From: Warburgia ugandensis
Lineage: Eukaryota; Streptophyta; Magnoliopsida; Canellales; Canellaceae
Assembly: GCA_035236585.1 (NCBI GenBank)
Contig: CP141126.1
Location: 12,785,001 to 12,849,000 of the forward strand
Direction: 5' to 3'
DNA length: 64,000 nt
Position 1 is the stretch's first letter, and every line of letters begins with the position of its first letter. Below are positions 25,191 to 38,200 of the stretch, piece after piece. Made by a program: the position numbers and the translations under genes. The notes under the pieces are model-generated. The model was not told the DNA's origin. It saw only the letters and a list, made by a program, of their open reading frames with translations, and did no database searches.

Positions 25191-25493
25191 TGTATCGCAA
25201 GTACTTCAACTTCTATTAAGTATCTCTCTCTCCCTAAATTTTCATCAGTCTCCTTCTAACTCTATTTATCCGTATCGGCAAACTTTATGTTATAAGTTGA
25301 ACAGGTAAATCCCTTACATAGGCATCAAGCTCTAACCTTTCTTTTTTTATTATTGTATATATTTGCTAAAAAATAGTACTTCTAACCTTATTTTTAAGAT
25401 GTCACCTCAAAATAAATCAAAAAATTACTTTTAGAAGCATTCGTACTTAGATTAATGGTTAAGATCAATGAACAAACGGATCACCCTGAGCAT

Positions 25494-25645
25494 CATATGA
25501 GGCGTATGGGGCAAATATCCTGGTATTGTCGAGTACTTTAGTAGCTGCGTCACGCTCCGGTTGAAATCGTTGAATAAAGGAATGATACAAAGATACCTCC
25601 CTGCCAATATGGTCATTGGACAGGTTGAGTAGACCACTCTTTTAT
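25494..25645 (-). pseudogene. Unidentified coding-like fragment downstream of SBEII
   Basis: One reverse frame reads IGREVSLYHSFIQRF followed by ERDAATKVLDNTRIFAPYAS and ends in FVH and a stop. The composition is protein-like and the reading is uninterrupted over about 48 codons, while the ATG-initiated frame over the same DNA differs. I do not know the family. It may be a remnant of a transposon protein or a captured exon. Confidence 0.3.
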
Positions 25646-25911
25646 CTCTAGACAACTAGATGCTTTCGGGAAGAGAAACATTTAGTTACGAGGAATGCTA
25701 AACTAACCACGGAGAGGCGTGTCTCAATTTTTATGGAGCCCTTCTTTGCATGATCCAACTCGGTCATCTCCTTGCCAACCTTTGGACGTCTAGTGGATTG
25801 GTTGATTGTACTGTCTAATAAGTTGTGAATGGAAATGAACAGTATAAAAACTTCGATAAATAATGGCCTAAAATACTACCTAAAAGATATTTGAAGAAAG
25901 GCCCACTTTCT

Positions 25912-25917
25912 TTTATT
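25912..25917 (-). terminator. Candidate polyadenylation signal of the SBEII gene
   Basis: AATAAA on the minus strand about 420 bases after the SBEII stop codon, a plausible length for a 3' UTR. It is the clearest such motif on that strand; plant signals are loose, so this is tentative. Confidence 0.3.
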
Positions 25918-26334
25918 TATAAAGATAAACCTCCGATTTGGGAATTATTGAGAGGAGGATCATTGTGGATTTTGGAACAGTAACTTGGTTTATGAATACA
26001 AAATACTAAAACCCCTGCAGGAGACAATAAACAGCAAAACTACAGTGATGACCATCTCTGAAACGTGGGAAATGTGCCGGTCATGTAGATGCAAGACAAC
26101 CGGAACCCGTGCTTCAGTGCAAAATCCACAGCCAGCCACCTTGGTTTTCTTCAAGTCTTGCATCCTTGGAATCTTTGAAAAGCTGGTTCCTGATTAGATG
26201 CAAATCTCAGAGCACAGAAACCACTCTCCGCCTCCCTCCATAAAGAAAAGTGTGAAGCATTGAGGTAGCTCAACTGCATGATATTGGTGAAGCAATTTCT
26301 GACATGGTAGTCACAAGAACCTCTGTTTCTCAGC

Positions 26335-26421
26335 TCAGTCCTTGGTTAGAGCATAGATGACGGCTGTTCTGGTTGGAGCGTAAACGAGAAAAGAGTTGGG
26401 TCGGTTATCAAACCACCCTTC
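26335..26421 (-). CDS. SBEII last coding exon
   Basis: Encodes [19 protein letters not shown] and then AVIYALTKD before TGA at 26337-26335. This is the conserved C-terminal beta-strand of plant branching enzymes. Acceptor CTACAG precedes it. Confidence 0.93.
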   Translation of the reverse strand, partial: EGWFDNRPNSFLVYAPTRTAVIYALTKD

Positions 26422-29400
26422 CTGTAGACCACCACCATATTAAAGTACGAATTATCAGGGGTACGCACAAGAAGTTCGGGAGCAAAGTGGCTAAGAGAAT
26501 TATCTTACGGTGCTGAGGTGTTCTGCAGTGGGATCAATTCTATCGAAACCGCCAAATAATTTGTTGTCTGAATCCAAAACAACCTGGCAAAGTGATAAAA
26601 ATTAGACATTACTGAAAGAAGGGCAGAATTTATCTTTACCACAACCTGCGTGTGAGTACTGCACCTTACTGCGAGGCTTGAACGTATGGACTCTCGAATA
26701 TATGATGAAATTATCTTGTTTGTAGAAGGCTTTATGTTAAGGATGGTCATAACTGCATATGTGCGCAGAATTTTCAAGATTCAAACAGTCACCTTGATTT
26801 AGATGGAGCATGTTCCAAAGTTCTCATCCATTCAATGGTCCTAGACATTGTTTACTAGAGCTGGAAAATATATAGTATAAAGTTTTACTGTCCATTCTAC
26901 GGCTAACATCAACAGTTGTTAGGATCATCAATGGATGACAGTGGCAGAACAGGGTCCAGCTAAGTCAAGGACAACAATGTGAACAATTCAAATCTTCAGA
27001 ATGCTGGATCCACAAGAAGTTATAGCCATCCATACCATTTAGTAAGTGGCTCATGGGTGAAAAATAAGGCATATATACCATTTCCCTTAATCCATTGCTT
27101 ACTGTTTCTCACTTTTATTTGCTCCATTGTTCAATTGCCTAATATTTGTGTTTGTTTCAGCAAACAGCTTCATATTTGAGGCATAGAGAGCATACATGAC
27201 CGAAGGGAAGCCTTGGCATAAAGGTAGAGTTGTCGTCATGTGAACTAGAGGTCACAGGTTCAAGGCGTGCAAACAGCCTCTTGCAAAAATGCAAGGTAAG
27301 GCTGTGCTATAGACCCTTTGTGGTTTGCCCCTTCCCTAGACCTCATATATGAGGAAGCTTTGTGCAATGGGCTGCCCTTTTCTAGAATACACAAGAATAG
27401 AGGATTCTAAGTTTTGTTGCTTCACTGTTTTCTCGATTGCCATAAAACCACTTAATTGGATCAGAATCCATAAATTGCAATTATTTACTAAAAATGTGAT
27501 CTAATGGTTGGATTTGAATTTTGGGGTCATGGATCATGTATTTCCAAGCTTGCATAGTAAGCAAGAACCATCGTTCAGGCTTACATAGTTCCCTCAATTC
27601 AATCATTTCCATACTGGTTTCTATTCTGTGCATAGATGTACTGTAGCAGGAAGGTCGTCTACCACTTTGTAGGAAGCTTTTTCTACTAATTAATAGGCAG
27701 CAACTATAAATTTTTATTAGTATTTATTGTTCTTGTTCTTGTAGTCACATATAGCAAGCAGTACCAAGTTTTTTGGTTGTGTAAAATCAATACAAATGGA
27801 TGATCCATAATTCGTGATGCAAAGATCTGCCTTGATGTGTACTTGTTGCCTCTGTTTCTGATATTTATAAGCTATATGGTATGTCTCTTCACTTCATATG
27901 GGTTCCAAGCAATTACAGCGATATTTCTAAGAAGTACCGTCAAGTGTATAGCTTTGGAGATAATGTCTAGTCTCTTATGACTTATATACAATACATCACT
28001 ACCACGCAGATTTGTATTTATACATGGAACTTTTCTCCATCTCACGCTTTTTCAAATGAACAGTTACATACCTTATTTTTCTTTAAATAATTATCTACAA
28101 CCTGTCGCAGACCCCTAGGCACTTTATGACTAATACACTGACGTGTATGACTATTTTCATTGTAGGTGATGCAGCATCACTTGTGCATTCTCATAAGATA
28201 ATAATCATTATTACTTAGTTACCTTGCAAAATGCAAGGTAAGGCTGTGTACTTTAGGCCCTTATGGCCCGCCCCTTCCCCGGACCCTGCATAGACGGGAG
28301 CTTCGTGCACCGGGGCTGCCCTTTTTAGTAATGGAATTAAGTAGTAACCAATAAGTTTTTAGAAATATCCTAAGTAGCAATGCTTGCCTTAAAAAAAGAG
28401 AAAACCAAGGTGGCACTTCTGATAGATAAGCAGTGGCAGTTAATTACCATACAGTTTTTAGTACTTTACGATGAAATCAGTACATCAACAACCCAAATAT
28501 CTAGGATCTTGAGTAATGATCTTGTTCATTGTCATATAAATTACAACTTTAAGATTTGTGAAAATAGTTTTAAAATTGTTTTGATACCTAACATTGGGAG
28601 AATAACCACTTTCTAAACCTTGAAATTTGGAGGTGGTAACCGGCATGTTTCAGCAAACTCGTGTTGGTTGATACAGTTAGCAAGCACAAAAGTGCCCTGT
28701 GAAATTTACAGTGTGAACAAGGACAGATCTTTCTCCAACATTTATAGCCTAATCAAATAGCTATAAAGCATGATGTTCTTCTCAAAGTGCTGCCCTGCCT
28801 ATCCAAGGTGGTTGTAGCTGGCACTGACATAAAAAATCAGTCTGGTTTAAAGTACATGGCTTAGAGGTAAGGTGATCTGTTGAAAAACAACTACTGGTGT
28901 TGACTACCTCAGATTCCTTTAAATCTTGTACACTATTTGCTTTTTCATTTTTGTTCTCTTACTTTCCCCTTTTTTACATCTTTCTGAATAATTTTTCAAA
29001 CTTCCCTAAAAGATTTGCACATATCACAGCAGCAATTCAAATCTGAGAATATGATGGTACTGACAAGAAGATGGGAGAGCTGCAGACAGTTTGATACCAA
29101 ACAGATGATCATACATCTATTTGAAGAGAACAGTGAAGATCGTACCTTGTACTTTCCAGGTTTTAGACAGCCAACTCTGTAATCCGTGTAGCTGTTATGC
29201 CAGTGAAAATTGAAAACAAATACTAAGTCCCCTCGCTCAAAAACAATTATCTTATCTCCTTCATCTTTCCTCGATATATATTGGTGCTCTGAAGTCATAA
29301 ACTGCAGTGACAATCCATAATTTCTGGTAAATTTTTATGTTTTAAGGAGAAATTCTACAAAGACTTAGCAAGTACTGTAAAATACAGAGTCACATAACTA

Positions 29401-32400
29401 AATCAATTTAACAGCAAATATTGCAGCAGATAAAGACATCAGGCTGAGGTTTTCATAAGCTGAACCAGCAACACAACATATAAGTTGGAACACATTAGGC
29501 TATGTCACAAGTATGACTGATAAGAACTGGAGAAACATTACATATATCAATTTTATGTTATTTTTAGGGGTGAAGGGGAGCCTTGGCGCAACGGTAAAAG
29601 TTGTCGTCATGTGACCTTGAGGTCATCGGTTCAAGGAGTGGAATCAGCCTCTTGCAAAAATGCAAGGTAAAGCTGCCTACTTTAGGCCATTGTGGCCCGC
29701 CCCTTCCCCAAACCCCGCATAGGCAGGAGCTTCGTGTACTGGGGCTGCCCTTTTATGTTATTTTTAGGGGTAGACATCTTTCCTTGATATATATTGGTGC
29801 TCTGAAAACTGCAGTGACAATTCATAAATACTGGTTAGTTTTATGTTTCAAGGGGAAATTCCACAAAGATTTTACAAGTACAGAAAGTGCAAACATACGA
29901 AGTTACATAACTAAATCAAGTTCACTGCAATTATTGCAGCAAACAAAGCCATCAAGCTCAGGCTTCCATAAGCTGAACCAGCAACGCAACATATAAGGAT
30001 GAACTCACAAGTACGACCGATGAGAACTGTAGAATTATTACAAATATTAATTTCATGTTATTTTAGGAGGAAACCTGACAGGTGAAAGTAAAGATTTTTC
30101 ACACAGCAGGCCTGATTGGACTCTAAGGCCAAGCAAATAAATACAAATATCTCATATTTATAAGGGCAAGAAGGTTATTTCAGAACCAGGGCATTCTCAT
30201 AATTTTCAGCATGCCTCTAACTGTACCCAAGTGTAGGATCAACATGATTCAACATGGCTACACAAATCTTTGTGCTATTTATCAATTATATGTCACACCT
30301 TGTAGTTCTCTAAGTCATAGGATTTGCCTCCTAAAGAGCTTCTTCCTTCAAAATTCCAAGCTTAAAAGTTGAACTCTATGATTTGTGGACAGCTAAAATT
30401 TCCCAAACACTTGTTTCAATGCAGAAACTTAGACAAGTGCGTGGAGACGGCAAACCATACTTTCTCCTCTCTTTGCTGACTGTTTGTGCATTTAGGTAGG
30501 AATGGCAAAGGATTGGGTATATTAGAGGGTCTGACCCTAATTGACCCGTAAGGGGCGGGATAGGACCAAGATTTTTGGTGTTAGAGTTGGACTAGAGTCA
30601 CTGACCAAATACATTCAGGTCGACATGAACAGTATATCTCCATGTAGATACTGACATAAATACCCTTACATATACTTATCTGCTATAAGTTTAAGGGCAT
30701 TTTGGTAATTGATGAATCTTGCTTCACCTATTGTCATTTCCTTTTCTTTTCTTTTTTTTTGGCAATTTTCTCCTCCTTGCCATCGTGTAGACATAGAATC
30801 AAAGAAACCCTTTTCTGTTCACCCGATTTTTGCTGATAGCTGAGATTTTTGCTTCCATCTCTTATACTGAACGAAAGAAACCCAAAATTTCTTCCGGAAG
30901 GCAATGTGAGGAAGCTGGAATCCGATGGCAGCATTGTCAAATAAACATTGATCTGCTGCTTCTGCAGTTGATTTCATTTTTCCTTGAAACACGTCAGGGG
31001 TTTTTCCGGGATGTCTCTTTGATTTTCACTGATGGCAACAGCAGCCTCAAACGTTGGGGTTTTTTTGTCAGATCTCTTTCTAGGTTCAGAAATTTCAGCA
31101 AAAACCTCTGCTTTCATTCAGTTTGTCTCATATGTTACAGTCAGATCCATTAAATTCCATTTAAAAGGGCAGCCCCTGTGCATGAAGCTCCCGCGTATGC
31201 AGTGTCCGGGGAAGGGGCGGACCACAAGGGTCAATAGTATACAGCCTTACCTTGCATTTTGCAAGAGGCTATTTCAATGCCTTGAACCTGTGACTTCAAG
31301 GTCACACGATGACAACTCTACTGTTGTGCCAAGGCTCCCCTTTGTTAAATATCAGGAAAATTCATTTATTTATCTGACATTACTCAATGTTTTTATTGTA
31401 GAGAGATTTTATGGTTGATGATCCAAATGACTTGTGCTATATCTCTTATTCTTTTGTTAGTTACACAATTAATAGAATGTTTGCTCTATCCATACAGCGG
31501 ATGCCCTACATCCGTTGCAGCACTAGTCTTTCATGACTAAGACTAGACAGGGCATTACCAGTTCCAAATTGGTAACTGCACTAGTCTTACTAGATTTCTC
31601 AGAGTTTATTGATTAGTTCTATGACACCAAATGTTCATAATATTGGCTGTCAGCTCACATGGAAGATATTGCAGACTTCATCTCAAGCTGGTATGTATAT
31701 TGGAAACATTTGCTCATAGAAATATATATTGACATGAAAAATTGACAATCAAATTGACAAGGAGACAATTTATATGCTTTCCAATAGTCATATATTTAAT
31801 AATCAAATTATAGGTCTCTCTCTTACCTTCTTCAAGATTTTCATGATTAGCCTTAGATATTATTGCATTAAGGAGTGACTTGATTATGAAACACCCTTTT
31901 ATGCTCGGAAATGCCTTGTCAATGGATCCTGCTAAGTTGCTGGACTTCACAATTTCTGTCTACGCTTGCTTTTATTTTAATTTTTTCTTCCAAGTTTAAG
32001 GATTTTAAATACATGTGAACTATCAATGATATCATACTTCTTTATCTCTGGCTTCTCCTTTTTTCTAATAGAAACATATAGTTGACTACTGGATATATTT
32101 ACTTTATTGAGATCCATGATCAAGTCTTCCAAAATTGAAATTCCTTTTTGCTTGCATATTTTGCTTTTTCATGTTGGTTTGTGCTAATCATTTTTAAAAT
32201 ATTATTACTTACTAGGTGCTACTTCTCATTCCATAGGTTTATTCAAGCATCTTGGGTTTTGAGAGCACAAAGATATCTTAAGATTCTACTACATCAACCA
32301 CTGAGTGTTTAATTCAAACCCCTTCAGGTTAGAGTCCATCCAGGTTATACTCTTGTTCCTCTTGTTGATCCACTTGTACTGAAAAAAGATCAAGCCTCGG

Positions 32401-33664
32401 AAAATTATGACTGGTATACAAGAGATGAAGATCGGCAGCTTAGAGCATTTTGTAAATATTGTGACCTCCACCTGAGGAGAACAGGGGGAGACGGAAGTAG
32501 CCATTTATAAGGGCATCTTGAAAGATGTAAGGTTCTTAAGAGGAATAAGTCACAACCTGATACAAGTCATGTTTCCTTGCAAGTAGAAGCAAACAGTTCC
32601 ATTTCCCTTGAGAATTTTGTTTCTAATGCTGATAAATCAAGAGAGAGCTGCTCTAAAAAATGATCATAATGCATGAATATACACTTTCAATAGCGGATCA
32701 TTGTTTATTTAGGGTCAAATTAGGGAATCCATCACAACCTGATACCAATAAAATATTTTCATGTGTTAAAAAATTTACGTAATAGATATTCAGGTCCACT
32801 TGGGGACACGACTGGAACTGATCTGAATGACGTTAGGGTAAGAAAACTATGACCCAAACACTGTTAGGGTCATGGTGCTCTCAAAAATGATCAGTGCATG
32901 AATATCCACTTTCAATAGTGGATGATTGTCTATTTAGGGTCAATTAGGGAATCTGTCACAACCTGATACCAATAAAATATTTTCATGTGTTGAAAAATTT
33001 ACATAATAGATATTCAGGTCAACTTGGGGACCCGACTGGTCATGGTGCTCTCAAAAATGATCAGTGCATGAATATCCACTTTCAATAGTGGATGATTGTC
33101 TATTTAGGGTCAATTAGGGAATCCGTCACAACCTGATACCAATAAAATATTTTCATGTGTTGAAAAATTTACATAATAGATATTCAGGTCAACTTGGGAA
33201 CCCGACTGGAACTGACCTGAACAATGTTAGGGTCAGAAAACTATGACCCAAACACTATTAGGGTCACGGTTAGGGTCAAGATAAAATATTAGGCTCCGTA
33301 GCAGAATTAGCCAAAATTTTGGCCAAACTGACCAGTAGCCATTCGTACACTTAGGGGCAATATTTTGAAATTTGACCCCATTTAAAGGCAATTGTGTTCA
33401 TTTAAAATTCTCTTTTAAAGAGTTTTCATTTTTTGGGCCTACTTTTCAGTAGCTGATCGGAAACAATCTTTCATTTGCTCATAGTCTTGTCTCCTATAGT
33501 AGTACTATAGTATATTTCCATCACACTGAGTCACTAAAAATAAGCATTGATTCATGTGGAACTTAGTTTTTTAAAAAGAAGGTGAGTGAATTTAGGACTT
33601 ACAACTCATCATGTATATGGTAAGGTGTTCCTAATAGACATAGTTGTTAGTATCTAGAAAGACT

Positions 33665-33719
<55 letters not shown>

Positions 33720-35122
33720 ATAAATAGATAGATACAGTTTCTTTTTAAAAGTCAACTTTTTATCAAACATATGCAAAAATAAATAGGAAATGTTAGAATG
33801 AAAATAGAAGAGAACTTATGATCTTCAAAGTACCAACTTATTCAACCAATAGTATAATATTATAATATAAGACAACTAAAATTAAAAGACATAGTTAGGA
33901 AAGGTTAGAATGACAAATTTTAGTGATGCTAGTAAAGGAGGTATTCAATTTGAATTAAAAATTCAATTAATATAGAAATGCCATGTGACCAAAAAAGAGA
34001 GGAGATATAAAACAAATTCTTTGTGGGCCCATACATTTGACTAATGGAATAGGATAAAAATAAAATAATTAAAATTAAAAAAATGCCCACATGACAAGGA
34101 AAAATAGGTTCAATTGCTAAAAAACAAACATCATTAGCTTAGTATATAATGTATTACAAAGCATATAAAAAGTCAAACATGATAATAAATAATGTACACA
34201 AGCTAAAAAAAAACAGAGAGAAGAAAAGGTTAGCATTTTTGAAAGCTCATGACCTGGCCCACTTTTTCTTGGTATGAGATTTGAACTAATTGTAACTTTA
34301 TTTTGAAATGGCATCCAACAATCATCATTGTTAATACATAGTTTACAAAATCAAGAGTTAGAATCATTCAAGTGTAGAGATATTTTATGCATAGACTATC
34401 CCTAACATGCCCCACAATGTGGACGGTTCTAATCATTGATAAGTAAGTCTCACTTGTACCTTTTTGTCATTTTTGTTAGAATATCTATTTTGCTTTTCTT
34501 TTGCTCAAAAGTTCATAGCTTGTGATTAAGGCCACAGAAATCATTACAGAGAAAATACTTCAATTAACAGAAATTTAGTAATATCAATTATGAAGTCCAA
34601 ATAAGTTAGGTAAATCCACCTTAACTAAGGTATCTAATCAATGCTAATATTAAAGGATTAAAATTATCAAATTAATAAAAAAGAGTAGTTTTAACTATTT
34701 TTCTTTCTTTTTCTAGGTTTGAATTTAACTTTTTTACAATAATTATTCATTTGCCATGTCCCCATATTGGGTTCTTCAAAATTTGCTGTGTTGGACACCC
34801 ATGCCTGTGTCTGGGGTTCTCTTTTTCCTCAGAAGTAGAGAGTAGTCTCCATCTTGGGACCTTACTGGAAAGGAAAGGCTTGGAACTGCTAGAAAATTTC
34901 CATTCCCTTTATGTAAGGGATCAAGTTCTTCCCAACTCTCTCGAATATTTTCAGGTTTTTCTAATAATGAAAGACAAGCTGCATGCAACTTTTCCATTTT
35001 GTGGTTGTAAGAGAGATTCTCAAGCCCAAATTCCTCAAAAAATACTAACACGTAGCTTCCAGAAATTAGAGTGACTCCACTTATCTAGAAGTCTCCTACA
35101 GGGGTCATACTTAATAGCTCCT

Positions 35123-35211
<89 letters not shown>

Positions 35212-38200
35212 CTCCTTTCTTACTTTTGTTCTAGTATTCTTTGCTAGCGATATTGCTTCTTGTCACAGTTTTACGATTCAGTTTTCCGTTGAAAAAAATG
35301 TGTTTTGATTTTATCTCTTGGACCATTAATTGCAACGTTAATAAGTTGAGACCCATAATTCAGTTCTTAAATAGAGTAATGGTTTACACCTCTTCTTGAT
35401 AACCAGAAGTTCCCTATTTGCATTTTGCTTAGCAAACTTTTCTTTTACCTTGCAAGGCTTTTTGCAAATAAAAACAAGCAATAAGAGAGAAGCATCCATG
35501 TTTCAACCCTGCAACTGTATTGGTTGAAATAAGCTAAACGGAACCACAAGAAGACAAGTAAGTTTTCAAGTATTAGGTCACTTGAAAGTCGCACATGACA
35601 TGCTGTAAATCACCTTACATTTGTCACAACCTGTAAGCTATTGAAAGTAAAATCACTGTTGGCCTGGTACTAAAACAGTTCGAACAGAAAAAACATTTGA
35701 AGAAATATAGACCATAATCTAGCATTAGATGTTCATGAACCAGTTCTCCTTTCCTATGATAAGACAAAGTAGGACAAGATACATACTTCATAAATCTCCT
35801 CCAGATGCTGCATCGCCAGATCAAACTCTTGCAGTCCACGATACCTTAAATAATCTGCATCACCCTGCAATCATGCAACCAACAGTTACTAAGAATGTTT
35901 AAATCTTATATTAAAGACCTTCAAACCAATCTACGAATGTAGATACAGTAGACCTTATCATGTGAGTTGCAAGTATAGTGCTTGAATAATTCCATTCAAA
36001 TAATAACAATAAATTGATCAGGTTAAATTTAAATGTGATGAACAAAGACAACAGTGTAAGCAATAAACAAAAGGAAGAACCACAAAAACATAGCTGAGAA
36101 CACCCTTACTCCTCTAGCTGATGATTGAAATCAGGATGGAGAAGGGCTGTCGCTAGCAACTTATATTTTAACATCACACATGCGAATAAATATGCACAAG
36201 TTCACTATATGAATAATTTACTCCCAGCATCTCACCTATTGCTCATCTTATGTATCAAACAGCAACTCAAATTAGTCTTCAAATAACAAATTCAAAAACG
36301 TGAGACTTACTAGATCAAATCTCCGCCGGCACTTGTCAAAACTATTACTGTTTCCAGGGATTATCCTCCCATTTGGAAGGCGCTGTTCACCCCTAGGAAA
36401 GTCTATCCACTCTGAAAATGGAGAAGGAAAGAGAAATATCAGGTTACTAGGAGGCCCGTTTAATGTAGACGAGTCTCTGGACATTCTTTAGTCATGCAAA
36501 GAATGGTCAAGTCTCATAGAATAAATTTGAAATCTGATGAAACAAAAACTCCATTTTCACCTGGATGTCCAAATTCATTTCCCATAAAATTTAGATATCC
36601 TTCTCCACCTAGTCCCATTGTGATTAGTCTGATCATTTTGTGCAGAGCTATCCCCCTATCTATCCGAGGAGTTGATGGTCTATCCAAAGCCATGAAATCA
36701 TACATATCCTGCATAAAGAAAGAGAACATGGACAATGTAAAAAATAATTTAAAGAAATCAATGCTGATAATGGCATTTTCTCAGCAATTTCCTCATGGAT
36801 AATATCAATAGCTAGTAATTAAATTGATGTGATTTCTCCTTAACAAAATTCGTAGGATCTCCAAGATGAAATTACTGGGGAAAGTCAAGTTAAACTCTTG
36901 CCACACTACTCCAATAGTATACCTGAAATATTTCCCAAGACTGCTAAATGTTCGTGGTTAATGAAATATATGAAAGAGAAGCATTCAATTTCTTCTTAAG
37001 CTTCTAGGAGCTTGAGTTCATCATTAGTAGAAGGCAGAACTCAATGGACATGGTTACTCTTTTTTTATTTTCCAGAGAACTGCTAGAATTGAAACTATTG
37101 TGTCAGATGAAGAAAACATGGAAAAGTGCAAGAAGGAAAAGACAGAGACCATTCACGATGAAAGTTAAGTCCCTTATTCTGGTCCTTCCATCTTTTCTCC
37201 TGCCCATTTTGGCACATATTTCTAACTTCATGTTCAGAGTCTCCTATTGAAAGACCCAATGCTTTATTCATCTCTCTGTAACTCTCTTCAAATTAATTGT
37301 TATCTACTCTGAAATAATGTTAATCTTGCAAAGCTGTCATCAAAAGCAGCTAATCATTTGCAAAGGTCAAAGAATTTCTGCAGTCCCTGAAACCAAGAGC
37401 TTCAGGCAGTAATGCACTATATGTTGGGTTGATGCAATCCTAGAAGAATCTTGTAGCATTTTTTTTCCTTTTCTTTTTTTCTGGAAACAGGCAAGACCAG
37501 CAAGTACACCCTATTAACCACATCTTGGAAACCTTCACCTCAAACACACATTTCAAAATCCTACAACCAAATGCGAGATTCTACATGTTGAATAAACAAG
37601 ACAGATAAATGCTACTTGAGATAACTTGTTCCTAATTTGTCCATCGGCCAGAGTCAATAGCCCAAACCACAATATTATGTTTATTCAACTGCACAAAGCA
37701 AGTTCTTAGAAAATATACAATTTCATAAGTTCCATGACCTATTTGCCTTTTCCACACATCCATTGCTACTATCACTTTTTTTTCAACAGAGAGTTTGTAT
37801 TTGCATGCTGATAAGCACGCAGAAATATCCTTCCCATCTAAGAGAGAAGATCGTCAGAAGTGTTAGCATTCATAACAAGTCTATAAAACACCCCGCAGGT
37901 TCAAATATTGGAAGGAGCTGAGCTGTAAAGGAATCAAAGAAAAAACATGTGCAGATACTCATGGGGCAAAGAACTCTGAACCTGTGAAAATGTTCCTGAA
38001 TTTATGCAATTAAAATTTAGTTACATGGTAGAACAGCCTCAGCATCCTAGGTTTCCAGTGAAAATGGAGATTATAACAACAGAAACCAAAGACTCTGTAC
38101 AGATCTCGAATGAACTTCTTTCATTCCAGGTGATAATCATAGAAGTTAGGGTAGGAATTTCATAACCTTGTCCATAAGCCAGAATGCTATAGTTTTGTCC

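Larger units (their letters stand above)
30497..33347 (+). mobile_element. hAT-type DNA transposon, degenerate, in SBEII intron
   Basis: The left end taggaatggcaaaggattgg matches the plant hAT terminal consensus TAGGGATGGCAA. The right end gccattcgta is its inverted counterpart. The 8-base flanks catttagg (30489-30496) and cacttagg (33348-33355) differ at one base, as expected of a hAT target duplication. Inside, around 32310-32660, a plus-strand reading gives [17 protein letters not shown] and [15 protein letters not shown], a BED zinc finger with one internal stop. The catalytic domain is absent, so the element is non-autonomous now. A SINE and a tandem array lie inside it. Confidence 0.85.

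Noticed and set aside
29601-29996. 131-codon plus-strand frame
   Set aside because: Runs through an Au SINE and the duplicated intron; the same kind of frame recurs in other SINE copies, such as 49184-49429 and 60491-60691.
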